DNA of 64,000 nucleotides from Tomocerus qinae (GCA_020055645.1 JAECZT010000006.1:1736001-1800000), one strand, 5' to 3'. Positions 44,011 to 57,700 are shown, counted from the stretch's first letter. Notes: generated by a model from the letters alone, not told the origin. Program-made: numbers and translations.

Positions 44011-44141
44011 GCTAAATGTTTATGCTCATCAATTGTAACTCCAATAAATACATTGTTCATTTTAAATTGTGCGCTACCAAACAATGAATGCAGCAAATTG
44101 TCTATGGCTTTTACGAACGATACCTTTTGCGAACGATACCT
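43998..44141 (-). pseudogene. 47-codon protein fragment, possibly Polinton/adintovirus-like
   Basis: Reading 44141 to 44001 on the minus strand gives 47 codons, then TGA at 44000-43998. The reading frame continues upstream only into satellite, so the gene's true start is missing. The composition is normal for a protein (mixed charged and hydrophobic residues), unlike the low-complexity satellite frames. The segment NLLHSLFG, followed a few residues later by an asparagine pair, reminds me of a conserved stretch in the insect 'F54H12.2-like' family. That family is linked to Polinton/Maverick and adintovirus-type elements, possibly to capsid-associated proteins. The family assignment is from memory and weak. 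The fragment is far shorter than any such protein and its 5' end carries a 13-bp duplication, so it is a dead remnant. Another transposon or host gene is possible. Confidence 0.35.
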
Positions 44142-44142
44142 T
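44114..44142. repeat. 13-bp direct repeat at the right island edge
   Basis: cgaacgatacctt occurs at 44114-44126 and again at 44130-44142, a 16-bp period. The second copy ends exactly where satellite resumes. Because 16 is not a multiple of three, the two copies are read in different frames of the minus-strand fragment. This looks like a short duplication made at the breakpoint during end joining. Confidence 0.85.
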
Positions 44143-45435
44143 ATATAACATTTATAAAGACTAGACACATGAAAAAAATCATTTTTTTGAACTTGTACGA
44201 GGGGACTAATAATTTTTGTAATATAACATTTATAAAGACTAGACACTTGAAAAAAATCATTTTTTTGAACTTGTACGAGGGGACTAATAAATTTTGTAGC
44301 ATAACATTTATAAAGACTAGACACTTGAAAAAAATCATTTTTTGAGCTTGTACGAGGGGACCAAAAACATTTGTAATATAACATTTATAAAGACTAGACA
44401 CTTGAAAAAAATCATTTTTTTGAGCTTGTACGAGGCGAAAAATAATTTTTATAATATAACATTTATAAAGACTAGACACTTGAAAAAAATCATTTTTTTG
44501 AGCTTGTACGAGGCGAAAAATAATTTTTGTAATATAACATTTATAAAGACTAGACACTTGAAAATTATCATTTTTTGAGCTTGTACGAGGGGACCAAAAA
44601 CATTTGTAATATAACATTTATAAAGACTAGACACTTTAAAAAAATCATTTTTTTGAGCTTGTACGTGGGGACCAAAAACATTTGTAATATAACATTTATA
44701 AAGACTAGACACTTGAAAAAAATCATTTTTTTGAGCTTGTACGAGGCGAAAAATAATTTTTGTAATACAACATTTATAAAAACTAGACACTTGAAAAAAA
44801 TCATTTTTTTTGAGCTTGTACGAGGGGACCAAAAACATTTGTAATATAACATTTATAAAGACTAGACACATGAAAAAAATCATTTTTTTGAACTTGTACG
44901 AGGGGACTAATAATTTTTGTAATATAACATTTATAAAGACTAGACACTTGAAAAAAATCATTTTTTTGAGCTTGTACGAGGGGACTAATAATTTTTGTAG
45001 AATAACATTTATAAAGACTAGACACTTGAAAAAAATCATTTTTTGAGCTTGTACGAGGGGACCAAAAACATTTGTAATATAACATTTATAAAGACTAGAC
45101 ACTTGAAAAAAATCATTTTTTTGAGCTTGTACGAGGCGAAAAATAATTTTTGTAATATAACATTTATAAAGACTAGACACTTGAAAAAAATCATTTTTTT
45201 GAGCTTGTACGAGGCGAAAAATAATTTTTGTAATATAACATTTATAAAGACTAGACACTTGAAAATTATCATTTTTTTGAGCTTGTACGAGGGGACTAAT
45301 AATTTTTGTAGCATAACATTTATAAAGACTAGACACTTGAAAAAAATCATTTTTTGAGCTTGTACGAGGGGACCAAAAACATTTGTAATATAACATTTAT
45401 AAAAACTAGACACTTGAAAAAAATCATTTTTTTGA
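44143..45435. repeat. Island-flanking segment, copy 1 of a 3270-bp offset duplication
   Basis: The order of units is B half, E, C-like with aataaattttg, B, D, A with gaaaattatc, B with ctttaaaa, G (44655), A with aatacaac, B with acacatg (44870), E, C with gtagaataac (45001), B, A, A, C, B. The same order is found at 47412-48705. The offset stays between 3269 and 3271 bp, shifting only where T-run length differs. This copy is cut at its left end by the island. The other copy is not. Confidence 0.88.
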
Positions 45436-47411
45436 GCTTGTACGAGGGGACCAAAAACATTTGTAATATAACATTTATAAAGACTAGACACTTGAAAAAA
45501 ATCATTTTTTTGAGCTTGTACGAGGCGAAAAATAATTTTTGTAATACAACATTTATAAAAACTAGACACTTGAAAAAAATCATTTTTTTGAGCTTGTACG
45601 AGGGGACCAAAAACATTTGTAATATAACATTTATAAAGACTAGACACATGAAAAAAATCATTTTTTTGAACTTGTACGAGGGGACTAATAATTTTTGTAA
45701 TATAACATTTATAAAGACTAGACACTTGAAAAAAATCATTTTTTTGAGCTTGTACGAGGGGACTAATAATTTTTGTAGCATAACATTTATAAAGACTAGA
45801 CACTTGAAAAAAATCATTTTTTGAGCTTGTACGAGGGGACCAAAAACATTTGTAATATAACATTTATAAAGACTAGACACTTGAAAAAAATCATTTTTTT
45901 GAGCTTGTACGAGGCGAAAAATAATTTTTGTAATATAACATTTATAAAGACTAGACACTTGAAAAAAATCATTTTTTTGAGCTTATTCGAGGCGAAAAAT
46001 AATTTTTGTAATATAACATTTATAAAGACTAGACACTTGAAAATTATCATTTTTTTGAGCTTGTACGAGGGGACTAATAATTTTTGTAGCATAACATTTA
46101 TAAAGACTAGACACTTGAAAAAAATCATTTTTTGAGCTTGTACGAGGGGACCAAAAACATTTGTAATATAACATTTATAAAGACTAGACACTTGAAAAAA
46201 ATCATTTTTTTGAGCTTATTCGAGGCGAAAAATAATTTTTGTAATATAACATTTATAAAGACTAGACACTTGAAAATTATCATTTTTTTGAGCTTGTACG
46301 AGGGGACTAATAATTTTTGTAGCATAACATTTATAAAGACTAGACACTTGAAAAAAATCATTTTTTGAGCTTGTACGAGGGGACCAAAAACATTTGTAAT
46401 ATAACATTTATAAAGACTAGACACTTGAAAAAAATCATTTTTTTTGAGCTTGTACGAGGGGACTAATAATTTTTGTAGCATAACATTTATAAAGACTAGA
46501 CACTTGAAAAAAATCATTTTTTGAGCTTGTACGAGGGGACCAAAAACATTTGTAATATAACATTTATAAAGACTAGACACTTGAAAAAAATCATTTTTTT
46601 GAGCTTGTACGAGGCGAAAAATAATTTTTGTAATATAACATTTATAAAGACTAGACACTTGAAAATTATCATTTTTTTGAGCTTGTACGAGGGGACTAAT
46701 AATTTTTGTAGCATAACATTTATAAAGACTAGACACTTGAAAAAAATCATTTTTTGAGCTTGTACGAGGGGACCAAAAACATTTGTAATATAACATTTAT
46801 AAAGACTAGACACTTGAAAAAAATCATTTTTTTGAGCTTGTACGATGCGAAAAATAATTTTTGTAATATAACATTTATAAAGACTAGACACTTGAAAAAA
46901 ATCATTTTTTTTGAGCTTGTACGAGGGGACTAATAATTTTTGTAGCATAACATTTATAAAGACTAGACACTTGAAAAAAATCATTTTTTGAGCTTGTACG
47001 AGGGGACCAAAAACATTTGTAATATAACATTTATAAAGACTAGACACTTGAAAAAAATCATTTTTTTGAGCTTGTACGAGGCGAAAAATAATTTTTGTAA
47101 TATAACATTTATAAAGACTAGACACTTGAAAATTATCATTTTTTTGAGCTTGTACGAGGGGACTAATAATTTTTGTAGCATAACATTTATAAAGACTAGA
47201 CACTTTAAAAAAATCATTTTTTGAGCTTGTACGTGGGGACCAAAAACATTTGTAATATAACATTTATAAAGACTAGACACTTGAAAAAAATCATTTTTTT
47301 GAGCTTGTACGAGGCGAAAAATAATTTTTGTAATACAACATTTATAAAAACTAGACACTTGAAAAAAATCATTTTTTTTGAGCTTGTACGAGGGGACCAA
47401 AAACATTTGTA
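45436..47411. repeat. Satellite section with 233-bp three-unit tandem copies
   Basis: No gene is seen. Units mostly run B, A, (A), C. A rare A variant reading gagcttattcgagg occurs at 45979 and 46212, exactly 233 bp apart. The trio of that unit, a C and a B is therefore a very recent tandem duplication. The G unit after ctttaaaa is at 47223. Confidence 0.82.
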
Positions 47412-48705
47412 ATATAACATTTATAAAGACTAGACACATGAAAAAAATCATTTTTTTGAACTTGTACGAGGGGACTAATAATTTTTGTAATATAACATTT
47501 ATAAAGACTAGACACTTGAAAAAAATCATTTTTTTGAACTTGTACGAGGGGACTAATAAATTTTGTAGCATAACATTTATAAAGACTAGACACTTGAAAA
47601 AAATCATTTTTTTGAGCTTGTACGAGGGGACCAAAAACATTTGTAATATAACATTTATAAAGACTAGACACTTGAAAAAAATCATTTCTTTGAGCTTGTA
47701 CGAGGCGAAAAATAATTTTTATAATATAACATTTATAAAGACTAGACACTTGAAAAAAATCATTTTTTTGAGCTTGTACGAGGCGAAAAATAATTTTTGT
47801 AATATAACATTTATAAAGACTAGACACTTGAAAATTATCATTTTTTTGAGCTTGTACGAGGGGACCAAAAACATTTGTAATATAACATTTATAAAGACTA
47901 GACACTTTAAAAAAATCATTTTTTTGAGCTTGTACGTGGGGACCAAAAACATTTGTAATATAACATTTATAAAGACTAGACACTTGAAAAAAATCATTTT
48001 TTTGAGCTTGTACGAGGCGAAAAATAATTTTTGTAATACAACATTTATAAAAACTAGACACTTGAAAAAAATCATTTTTTTGAGCTTGTACGAGGGGACC
48101 AAAAACATTTGTAATATAACATTTATAAAGACTAGACACATGAAAAAAATCATTTTTTTGAACTTGTACGAGGGGACTAATAATTTTTGTAATATAACAT
48201 TTATAAAGACTAGACACTTGAAAAAAATCATTTTTTTGAGCTTGTACGAGGGGACTAATAATTTTTGTAGAATAACATTTATAAAGACTAGACACTTGAA
48301 AAAAATCATTTTTTGAGCTTGTACGAGGGGACCAAAAACATTTGTAATATAACATTTATAAAGACTAGACACTTGAAAAAAATCATTTTTTTGAGCTTGT
48401 ACGAGGCGAAAAATAATTTTTGTAATATAACATTTATAAAGACTAGACACTTGAAAAAAATCATTTTTTTTAACTTGTACGAGGCGAAAAATAATTTTTG
48501 TAATATAACATTTATAAAGACTAGACACTTGAAAAAAATCATTTTTTTGAGCTTGTACGAGGGGACTAATAATTTTTGTAGCATAACATTTATAAAGACT
48601 AGACACTTGAAAAAAATCATTTTTTGAGCTTGTACGAGGGGACCAAAAACATTTGTAATATAACATTTATAAAGACTAGACACTTGAAAAAAATCATTTT
48701 TTTGA
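47412..48705. repeat. Uninterrupted copy 2 of the 3270-bp offset duplication
   Basis: It matches 44143-45435 unit for unit, including private changes: aataaattttg near 47557, atg of acacatg at 47438 and 48140, G at 47926 and gtagaataac at 48271. Here the segment is preceded by intact satellite (an A with aatacaac, then a complete B unit). This shows what the right flank of the island probably looked like before the island arrived. Confidence 0.86.
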
Positions 48706-51700
48706 GCTTGTACGAGGCGAAAAATAATTTTTGTAATATAACATTTATAAAGACTAGACACTTGAAAAAAATCATTTTTTTGAGCTTGTACGAGGGGACC
48801 AAAAACATTTGTAATATAACATTTATAAAGACTAGACACTTGAAAAAAATCATTTTTTGAGCTTGTACGAGGGGACCAAAAACATTTGTAATATAACATT
48901 TATAAAGACTAGACACTTGAAAAAAATCATTTTTTTGAGCTTGTACGAGGCGAAAAATAATTTTTGTAATATAACATTTATAAAGACTAGACACTTGAAA
49001 AAAATCATTTTTTTTGAGCTTGTACGACGGGACTAATAATTTTTGTAGCATAACATTTATAAAGACTAGACACTTGAAAAAAATCATTTTTTGAGCTTGT
49101 ACGAGGGGACCAAAAACATTTGTAATATAACATTTATAAAGACTAGACACTTGAAAAAAATCATTTTTTTGAGCTTGTACGAGGCGAAAAATAATTTTTG
49201 TAATACAACATTTATAAAAACTAGACACTTGAAAAAAATCATTTTTTTTGAGCTTGTACGAGGGGACCAAAAACATTTGTAATATAACATTTATAAAGAC
49301 TAGACACATGAAAAAAATCATTTTTTTGAACTTGTACGAGGGGACTAATAATTTTTGTAATATAACATTTATAAAGACTAGACACTTGAAAAAAATCATT
49401 TTTTTGAACTTGTACGAGGGGACTAATAATTTTTGTAGCATAACATTTATAAAGACTAGACACTTGAAAAAAATCATTTTTTGAGCTTGTACGAGGGGAC
49501 CAAAAACATTTGTAATATAACATTTATAAAGACTAGACACTTGAAAAAAATCATTTTTTTGAGCTTGTACGAGGCGAAAAATAATTTTTGTAATATAACA
49601 TTTATAAAGACTAGACACTTGAAAAAAATCATTTTTTTGAGCTTGTACGAGGCGAAAAATAATTTTTGTAATATAACATTTATAAAGACTAGACACTTGA
49701 AAATTATCATTTTTTTGAGCTTGTACGAGGGGACTAATAATTTTTGTAGCATAACATTTATAAAGACTAGACACTTGAAAAAAATCATTTTTTGAGCTTG
49801 TACGAGGGGACCAAAAACATTTGTAATATAACATTTATAAAGACTAGACACTTGAAAAAAATCATTTTTTTGAGCTTGTACGAGGGGACCCAAAACATTT
49901 GTAATATAACATTTATAAAGACTAGACACTTGAAAAAAATCATTTTTTTGAGCTTGTACGAGGGGACTAATAATTTTTGTAGCATAACATTTATAAAGAC
50001 TAGACACTTGAAAAAAATCATTTTTTGAGCTTGTACGAGGGGACCAAAAACATTTGTAATATAACATTTATAAAGACTAGACACTTGAAAAAAATCATTT
50101 TTTGAGCTTGTACGAGGCGAAAAATAATTTTTGTAATATAACATTTATAAAGACTAGACACTTGAAAAAAATCATTTTTTTGAGCTTGTACGAGGCGAAA
50201 AATAATTTTTGTAATATAACATTTATAAAGACTAGACACTTGAAAAAAATCATTTTTTTGAGCTTGTACGAGGGGACTAATAATTTTTGTAGCATAACAT
50301 TTATAAAGACTAGACACTTGAAAAAAATCATTTTTTGAGCTTGTACGAGGGGACCAAAAACATTTGTAATATAACATTTATAAAGACTAGACACTTGAAA
50401 AAAATCATTTTTTTGAGCTTGTACGAGGAGACCATAAACCTTAGTAATATAACATTAATAAAGACTAGACACTTGAAAAAAATCATTTTTTGAGCTTGTA
50501 CGAGGGGACCAAAAACATTTGTAATATAACATTTATAAAGACTAGACACTTGAAAAAAATCATTTTTTTGAGCTTGTACGAGGCGAAAAATAATTTTTGT
50601 AATATAACATTTATAAAGACTAGACACTTGAAAAAAATCATTTTTTTGAGCTTGTACGAGGGGACCAAAAACATTTGTAATATAACATTTATAAAGACTA
50701 GACACTTGAAAAAAATCATTTTTTGAGCTTGTACGAGGGGACCAAAAACATTTGTAATATAACATTTATAAAGACTAGACACTTGAAAAAAATCATTTTT
50801 TTGAGCTTGTACGAGGCGAAAAATAATTTTTGTAATATAACATTTATAAAGACTAGACACTTGAAAAAAATATTTTTTTTGAGCTTGTACGACGGGACTA
50901 ATAATTTTTGTAGCATAACATTTATAAAGACTAGACACTTGAAAAAAATCATTTTTTTGAGCTTGTACGAGGGGACCAAAAACATTTGTAATATAACATT
51001 TATAAAGACTAGACACTTGAAAAAAATCATTTTTTTGAGCTTGTACGAGGCGAAAAATAATTTTTGTAATATAACATTTATAAAGACTAGACACTTGAAA
51101 AAAATCATTTTTTTGAGCTTGTACGAGGCGAAAAATAATTTTTGTAATATAACATTTATAAAGACTAGACACTTGAAAAAATCATTTTTTGAGCTTGTAC
51201 GAGGGGACCAAAAACATTTGTAATATAACATTTATAAAGACTAGACACTTGAAAAAAATCATTTTTTTGAGCTTGTACGAGGCGAAAAATAATTTTTGTA
51301 ATACAACATTTATAAAAACTAGACACTTGAAAAAAATCATTTTTTTGAGCTTGTACGAGGGGACCAAAAACATTTGTAATATAACATTTATAAAGACTAG
51401 ACACATGAAAAAAATCATTTTTTTGAACTTGTACGAGGGGACTAATAATTTTTGTAATATAACATTTATAAAGACTAGACACTTGAAAAAAATCATTTTT
51501 TTGAACTTGTACGAGGGGACTAATAATTTTTGTAGCATAACATTTATAAAGACTAGACACTTGAAAAAAATCATTTTTTGAGCTTGTACGAGGGGACCAA
51601 AAACATTTGTAATATAACATTTATAAAGACTAGACACTTGAAAAAAATCATTTTTTTGAGCTTGTACGAGGCGAAAAATAATTTTTGTAATATAACATTT

Positions 51701-54700
51701 ATAAAGACTAGACACTTGAAAAAAAATCATTTTTTTGAGCTTGTACGAGGCGAAAAATAATTTTTGTAATATAACATTTATAAAGACTAGACACTTGAAA
51801 ATTATCATTTTTTTGAGCTTGTACGAGGGGACTAATAATTTTTGTAGCATAACGTTTATAAAGACTAGACACTTGAAAAAAATCATTTTTTGAGCTTGTA
51901 CGAGGGGACCAAAAACATTTGTAATATAACATTTATAAAGACTAGACACTTGAAAAAAATCATTTTTTTGAGCTTGTACGAGGCGAAAAATAATTTTTGT
52001 AATATAACATTTATAAAGACTAGACACTTGAAAAAAATCATTTTTTTGAGCTTGTACGACGGGACTAATAATTTTTGTAGCATAACATTTATAAAGACTA
52101 GACACTTGAAAAAAATCATTTTTTTGAGCTTGTACGAGGGGACCAAAAACATTTGTAATATAACATTTATAAAGACTAGACACTTGAAAAAAATCATTTT
52201 TTTGAGCTTGTACGAGGCGAAAAATAATTTTTGTAATATAACATTTATAAAGACTAGACACTTGAAAAAAATCATTTTTTTGAGCTTGTACGAGGCGAAA
52301 AATAATTTTTGTAATATAACATTTATAAAGACTAGACACTTGAAAATTATCATTTTTTTGAGCTTGTACGAGGGGACTAATAATTTTTGTAGCATAACAT
52401 TTATAAAGACTAGACACTTGAAAAAAATCATTTTTTGAGCTTGTACGAGGGGACCAAAAACATTTGTAATATAACATTTATAAAGACTAGACGCTTGAAA
52501 AAAATCATTTTTTTGAGCTTGTACGAGGCGAAAAATAATTTTTGTAATATAACATTTATAAAGACTAGACACTTGAAAAAAATCATTTTTTTTGAGCTTG
52601 TACGAGGGGACCAAAAACATTTGTAATATAACATTTATAAAGACTAGACACTTGAAAAAAATCATTTTTTGAGCTTGTACGAGGGGACCAAAAACATTTG
52701 TAATATAACATTTATAAAGACTAGACACTTGAAAAAAATCATTTTTTTGAGCTTGTACGAGGCGAAAAATAATTTTTGTAATATAACATTTATAAAGACT
52801 AGACACTTGAAAAAAATTATTTTTTTTGAGCTTGTACGACGGGACTAATAATTTTTGTAGCATAACATTTATAAAGACTAGACACTTGAAAAAAATCATT
52901 TTTTGAGCTTGTACGAGGGGACCAAAAACATTTGTAATATAACATTTATAAAGACTAGACACTTGAAAAAAATCATTTTTTGAGCTTGTACGAGGCGAAA
53001 AATAATTTTTGTAATACAACATTTATAAAGACTAGACACTTGAAAAAAATCATTTTTTTTGAGCTTGTACGAGGGGACCAAAAACATTTGTAATATAACA
53101 TTTATAAAGACTAGACACATGAAAAAAATCATTTTTTTGAACTTGTACGAGGGGACTAATAATTTTTGTAATATAACATTTATAAAGACTAGACACTTGA
53201 AAAAAATCATTTTTTTGAACTTGTACGAGGGGACTAATAATTTTTGTAGCATAACATTTATAAAGACTAGACACTTGAAAAAAATCATTTTTTGAGCTTG
53301 TACGAGGGGACCAAAAACATTTGTAATATAACATTTATAAAGACTAGACACTTGAAAAAAATCATTTTTTTGAGCTTGTACGAGGCGAAAAATAATTTTT
53401 GTAATATAACATTTATAAAGACTAGACACTTGAAAAAAATCATTTTTTTGAGCTTGTACGAGGCGAAAAATAATTTTTGTAATATAACATTTATAAAGAC
53501 TAGACACTTGAAAATTATCATTTTTTTGAGCTTGTACGAGGGGACTAATAATTTTTGTAGCATAACATTTATAAAGACTAGACACTTGAAAAAAATCATT
53601 TTTTTGAGCTTGTACGAGGGGACCAAAAACATTTGTAATATAACATTTATAAAGACTAGACACTTGAAAAAAATCATTTTTTGAGCTTGTACGAGGCGAA
53701 AAATAATTTTTGTAATATAACATTTATAAAGACTAGACACTTGAAAAAAATCATTTTTTTGAGCTTGTACGAGGGGACCAAAAACATTTGTAATATAACA
53801 TTTATAAAGACTAGACACTTGAAAAAAATCATTTTTTGAGCTTGTACGAGGGGACCAAAAACATTTGTAATATAACATTTATAAAGACTAGACACTTGAA
53901 AAAAATCATTTTTTTGAGCTTGTACGAGGCGAAAAATAATTTTTGTAATATAACATTTATAAAGACTAGACACTTGAAAAAAATCATTTTTTTGAGCTTG
54001 TACGACGGGACTAATAATTTTTGTAGCATAACATTTATAAAGACTAGACACTTGAAAAAAATCATTTTTTGAGCTTGTACGAGGGGACCAAAAACATTTG
54101 TAATATAACATTTATAAAGACTAGACACTTGAAAAAAATCATTTTTTTGAGCTTGTACGAGGCGAAAAATAATTTTTGTAATACAACATTTATAAAAACT
54201 AGACACTTGAAAAAAATCATTTTTTTGAGCTTGTACGAGGGGACCAAAAACATTTGTAATATAACATTTATAAAGACTAGACACATGAAAAAAATCATTT
54301 TTTTGAACTTGTACGAGGGGACTAATAATTTTTTTAATATAACATTTATAAAGACTAGACACTTGAAAAAAATCATTTTTTTTGAGCTTGTACGAGGGGA
54401 CTAATAATTTTTGTAGCATAACATTTATAAAGACTAGACACTTGAAAAAAATCATTTTTTTTGAGCTTGTACGAGGGGACTAATAATTTTTGTAGCATAA
54501 CATTTATAAAGACTAGACACTTGAAAAAAATCATTTTTTTGAGCTTGTACGAGGCGAAAAATAATTTTTGTAATATAACATTTATAAAGACTAGACACTT
54601 GAAAAAAATCATTTTTTTGAGCTTGTACGACGGGACTAATAATTTTTGTAGCATAACATTTATAAAGACTAGACACTTGAAAAAAATCATTTTTTGAGCT

Positions 54701-57700
54701 TGTACGAGGGGACCAAAAACATTTGTAATATAACATTTATAAAGACTAGACACTTGAAAAAAATCATTTTTTTGAGCTTGTACGAGGCGAAAAATAATTT
54801 TTGTAATACAACATTTATAAAAACTAGACACTTGAAAAAAATCATTTTTTTGAGCTTGTACGAGGGGACCAAAAACATTTGTAATATAACATTTATAAAG
54901 ACTAGACACATGAAAAAATACATTTTTTTGAACTTGTACGAGGGGACTAATAATTTTTGTAATATAACATTTATAAAGACTAGACACTTGAAAAAAATCA
55001 TTTTTTTGAACTTGTACGAGGGGACTAATAATTTTTGTAGCATAACATTTATAAAGACTAGACACTTGAAAAAAATCATTTTTTTGAGCTTGTACGAGGG
55101 GACCAAAAACATTTGTAATATAACATTTATAAAGACTAGACACTTGAAAAAAATCATTTTTTTGAGCTTGTACGAGGCGAAAAATAATTTTTGTAATATA
55201 ACATTTATAAAGACTAGACACTTGAAAAAAATCATTTTTTTGAGCTTGTACGAGGCGAAAAATAATTTTTGTAATGTAACATTTATAAAGACTAGACACT
55301 TGAAAAAAATCATTTTTTTGAGCTTGTACGAGGGGACCAAAAACATTTGTAATATAACATTTATAAAGACTAGACACTTGAAAAAAATCATTTTTTGAGC
55401 TTGTACGAGGGGACCAAAAACATTTGTAATATAACATTTATAAAGACTAGACACTTGAAAAAAATCATTTTTTTGAGCTTGTACGAGGCGAAAAATAATT
55501 TTTGTAATATAACATTTATAAAGACTAGACACTTGAAAAAAATCATTTTTTTGAGCTTGTACGACGGGACTAATAATTTTTGTAGCATAACATTTATAAA
55601 GACTAGACACTTGAAAAAAATCATTTTTTGAGCTTGTACGAGGGGACCAAAAACATTTGTAATATAACATTTATAAAGACTAGACACTTGAAAAAAATCA
55701 TTTTTTGAGCTTGTACGAGGGGACCAAAAACATTTGTAATATAACATTTATAAAGACTAGACACTTGAAAAAAATCATTTTTTTGAGCTTGTACGAGGCG
55801 AAAAATAATTTTTGTAATATAACATTTATAAAGACTAGACACTTGAAAAAAATTATTTTTTTTGAGCTTGTACGACGGGACTAATAATTTTTGTAGCATA
55901 ACATTTATAAAGACTAGACACTTGAAAAAAATCATTTTTTGAGCTTGTACGAGGGGACCAAAAACATTTGTAATATAACATTTATAAAGACTAGACACTT
56001 GAAAAAAATCATTTTTTTGAGCTTGTACGAGGCGAAAAATAATTTTTGTAATACAACATTTATAAAAACTAGACACTTGAAAAAAATCATTTTTTTTGAG
56101 CTTGTACGAGGGGACCAAAAACATTTGTAATATAACATTTATAAAGACTAGACACATGAAAAAAATCATTTTTTTGAACTTGTACGAGGGGACTAATAAT
56201 TTTTGTAATATAACATTTATAAAGACTAGACACTTGAAAAAAATCATTTTTTTGAGCTTGTACGAGGGGACTAATAATTTTTGTAGCATAACATTTATAA
56301 AGACTAGACACTTGAAAAAAATCATTTTTTGAGCTTGTACGAGGGGACCAAAAACATTTGTAATATAACATTTATAAAGACTAGACACTTGAAAAAAATC
56401 ATTTTTTTGAGCTTGTACGAGGCGAAAAATAATTTTTGTAATATAACATTTATAAAGACTAGACACTTGAAAAAAATCATTTTTTTGAGCTTGTACGAGG
56501 CGAAAAATAATTTTTGTAATATAACATTTATAAAGACTAGACACTTGAAAAAAATCATTTTTTGAGCTTGTACGACGGGACTAATAATTTTTGTAGCATA
56601 ACATTTATAAAGACTAGACACTTGAAAAAAATCATTTTTTGAGCTTGTACGAGGGGACCAAAAACATTTGTAATATAACATTTATAAAGACTAGACACTT
56701 TAAAAAAATCATTTTTTTGAGCTTGTACGTGGGGACCAAAAACATTTGTAATATAACATTTATAAAGACTAGACACTTGAATAAAATCATTTTTTTGAGC
56801 TTGTACGAGGCGAAAAATAATTTTTGTAATATAACATTTATAAAGACTAGACATTTGAAAATTATCATTTTTTTGAGCTTGTACGAGGGGACTAATAATT
56901 TTTGTAGCATAACATTTATAAAGACTAGACACTTGAAAAAAATCATTTTTTTGAGCTTGTACGAGGGGACCAAAAACATTTGTAATATAACATTTATAAA
57001 GACTAGACACTTGAAAAAAATCATTTTTTTGAGCTTGTACGAGGCGAAAAATAATTTTTGTAATATAACATTTATAAAGACTAGACACTTGAAAAAAATC
57101 ATTTTTTTGAGCTTGTACGAGGCGAAAAATAATTTTTGTAATATAACATTTATAAAGACTAGACACTTGAAAATTATCATTTTTTTGAGCTTGTACGAGG
57201 GGACTAATAATTTTTGTAGCATAACATTTATAAAGACTAGACACTTGAAAAAAATCATTTTTTTGAGCTTGTACGAGGGGACCAAAAACATTTGTAATAT
57301 AACATTTATAAAGACTAGACACTTGAAAAAAATCATTTTTTGAGCTTGTACGAGGGGACTAATAATTTTTGTAATATAACATTTATAAAGACTAGACACT
57401 TGAAAAAAATCATTTTTTTGAGCTTGTACGAGGGGACTAATAATTTTTGTAGCATAACATTTATAAAGACTAGACACTTGAAAAAAATCATTTTTTGAGC
57501 TTGTACGAGGGGACCAAAAACATTTGTAATATAACATTTATAAAGACTAGACACTTGAAAAAAATCATTTTTTTGAGCTTGTACGAGGCGAAAAATAATT
57601 TTTGTAATATAACATTTATAAAGACTAGACACTTGAAAAAAATCATTTTTTTGAGCTTGTACGAGGCGAAAAATAATTTTTGTAATATAACATTTATAAA

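Larger units (their letters stand above)
43840..44142. other. Non-satellite island, 303 bp, between the two arrays
   Basis: This is the only stretch in the window without satellite sequence. The left array stops at unit position 22 of an H unit. The right array resumes with atataaca at unit position 33. The island thus stands in place of ten unit bases, or ten bases plus whole units, and no target-site duplication or terminal repeats flank it. Contents from left to right are AT-rich DNA, an inverted repeat, the 47-codon minus-strand fragment and a 13-bp direct repeat at the right edge. A segment at 43936-43954 (cagggtgtctaaaatgaaa) resembles ends I associate with some insect repeat elements, but this is a weak impression. 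Confidence 0.93.

Noticed and set aside
43840-44142. Island as a simple transposon insertion
   Set aside because: No target-site duplication, no terminal inverted or long terminal repeats, and the flanks do not join into one normal unit.
43998-44384. A 128-codon minus-strand gene running from satellite into the island
   Set aside because: The first 81 codons are satellite. Only the 47 codons inside the island look protein-like, so they are listed as a fragment.
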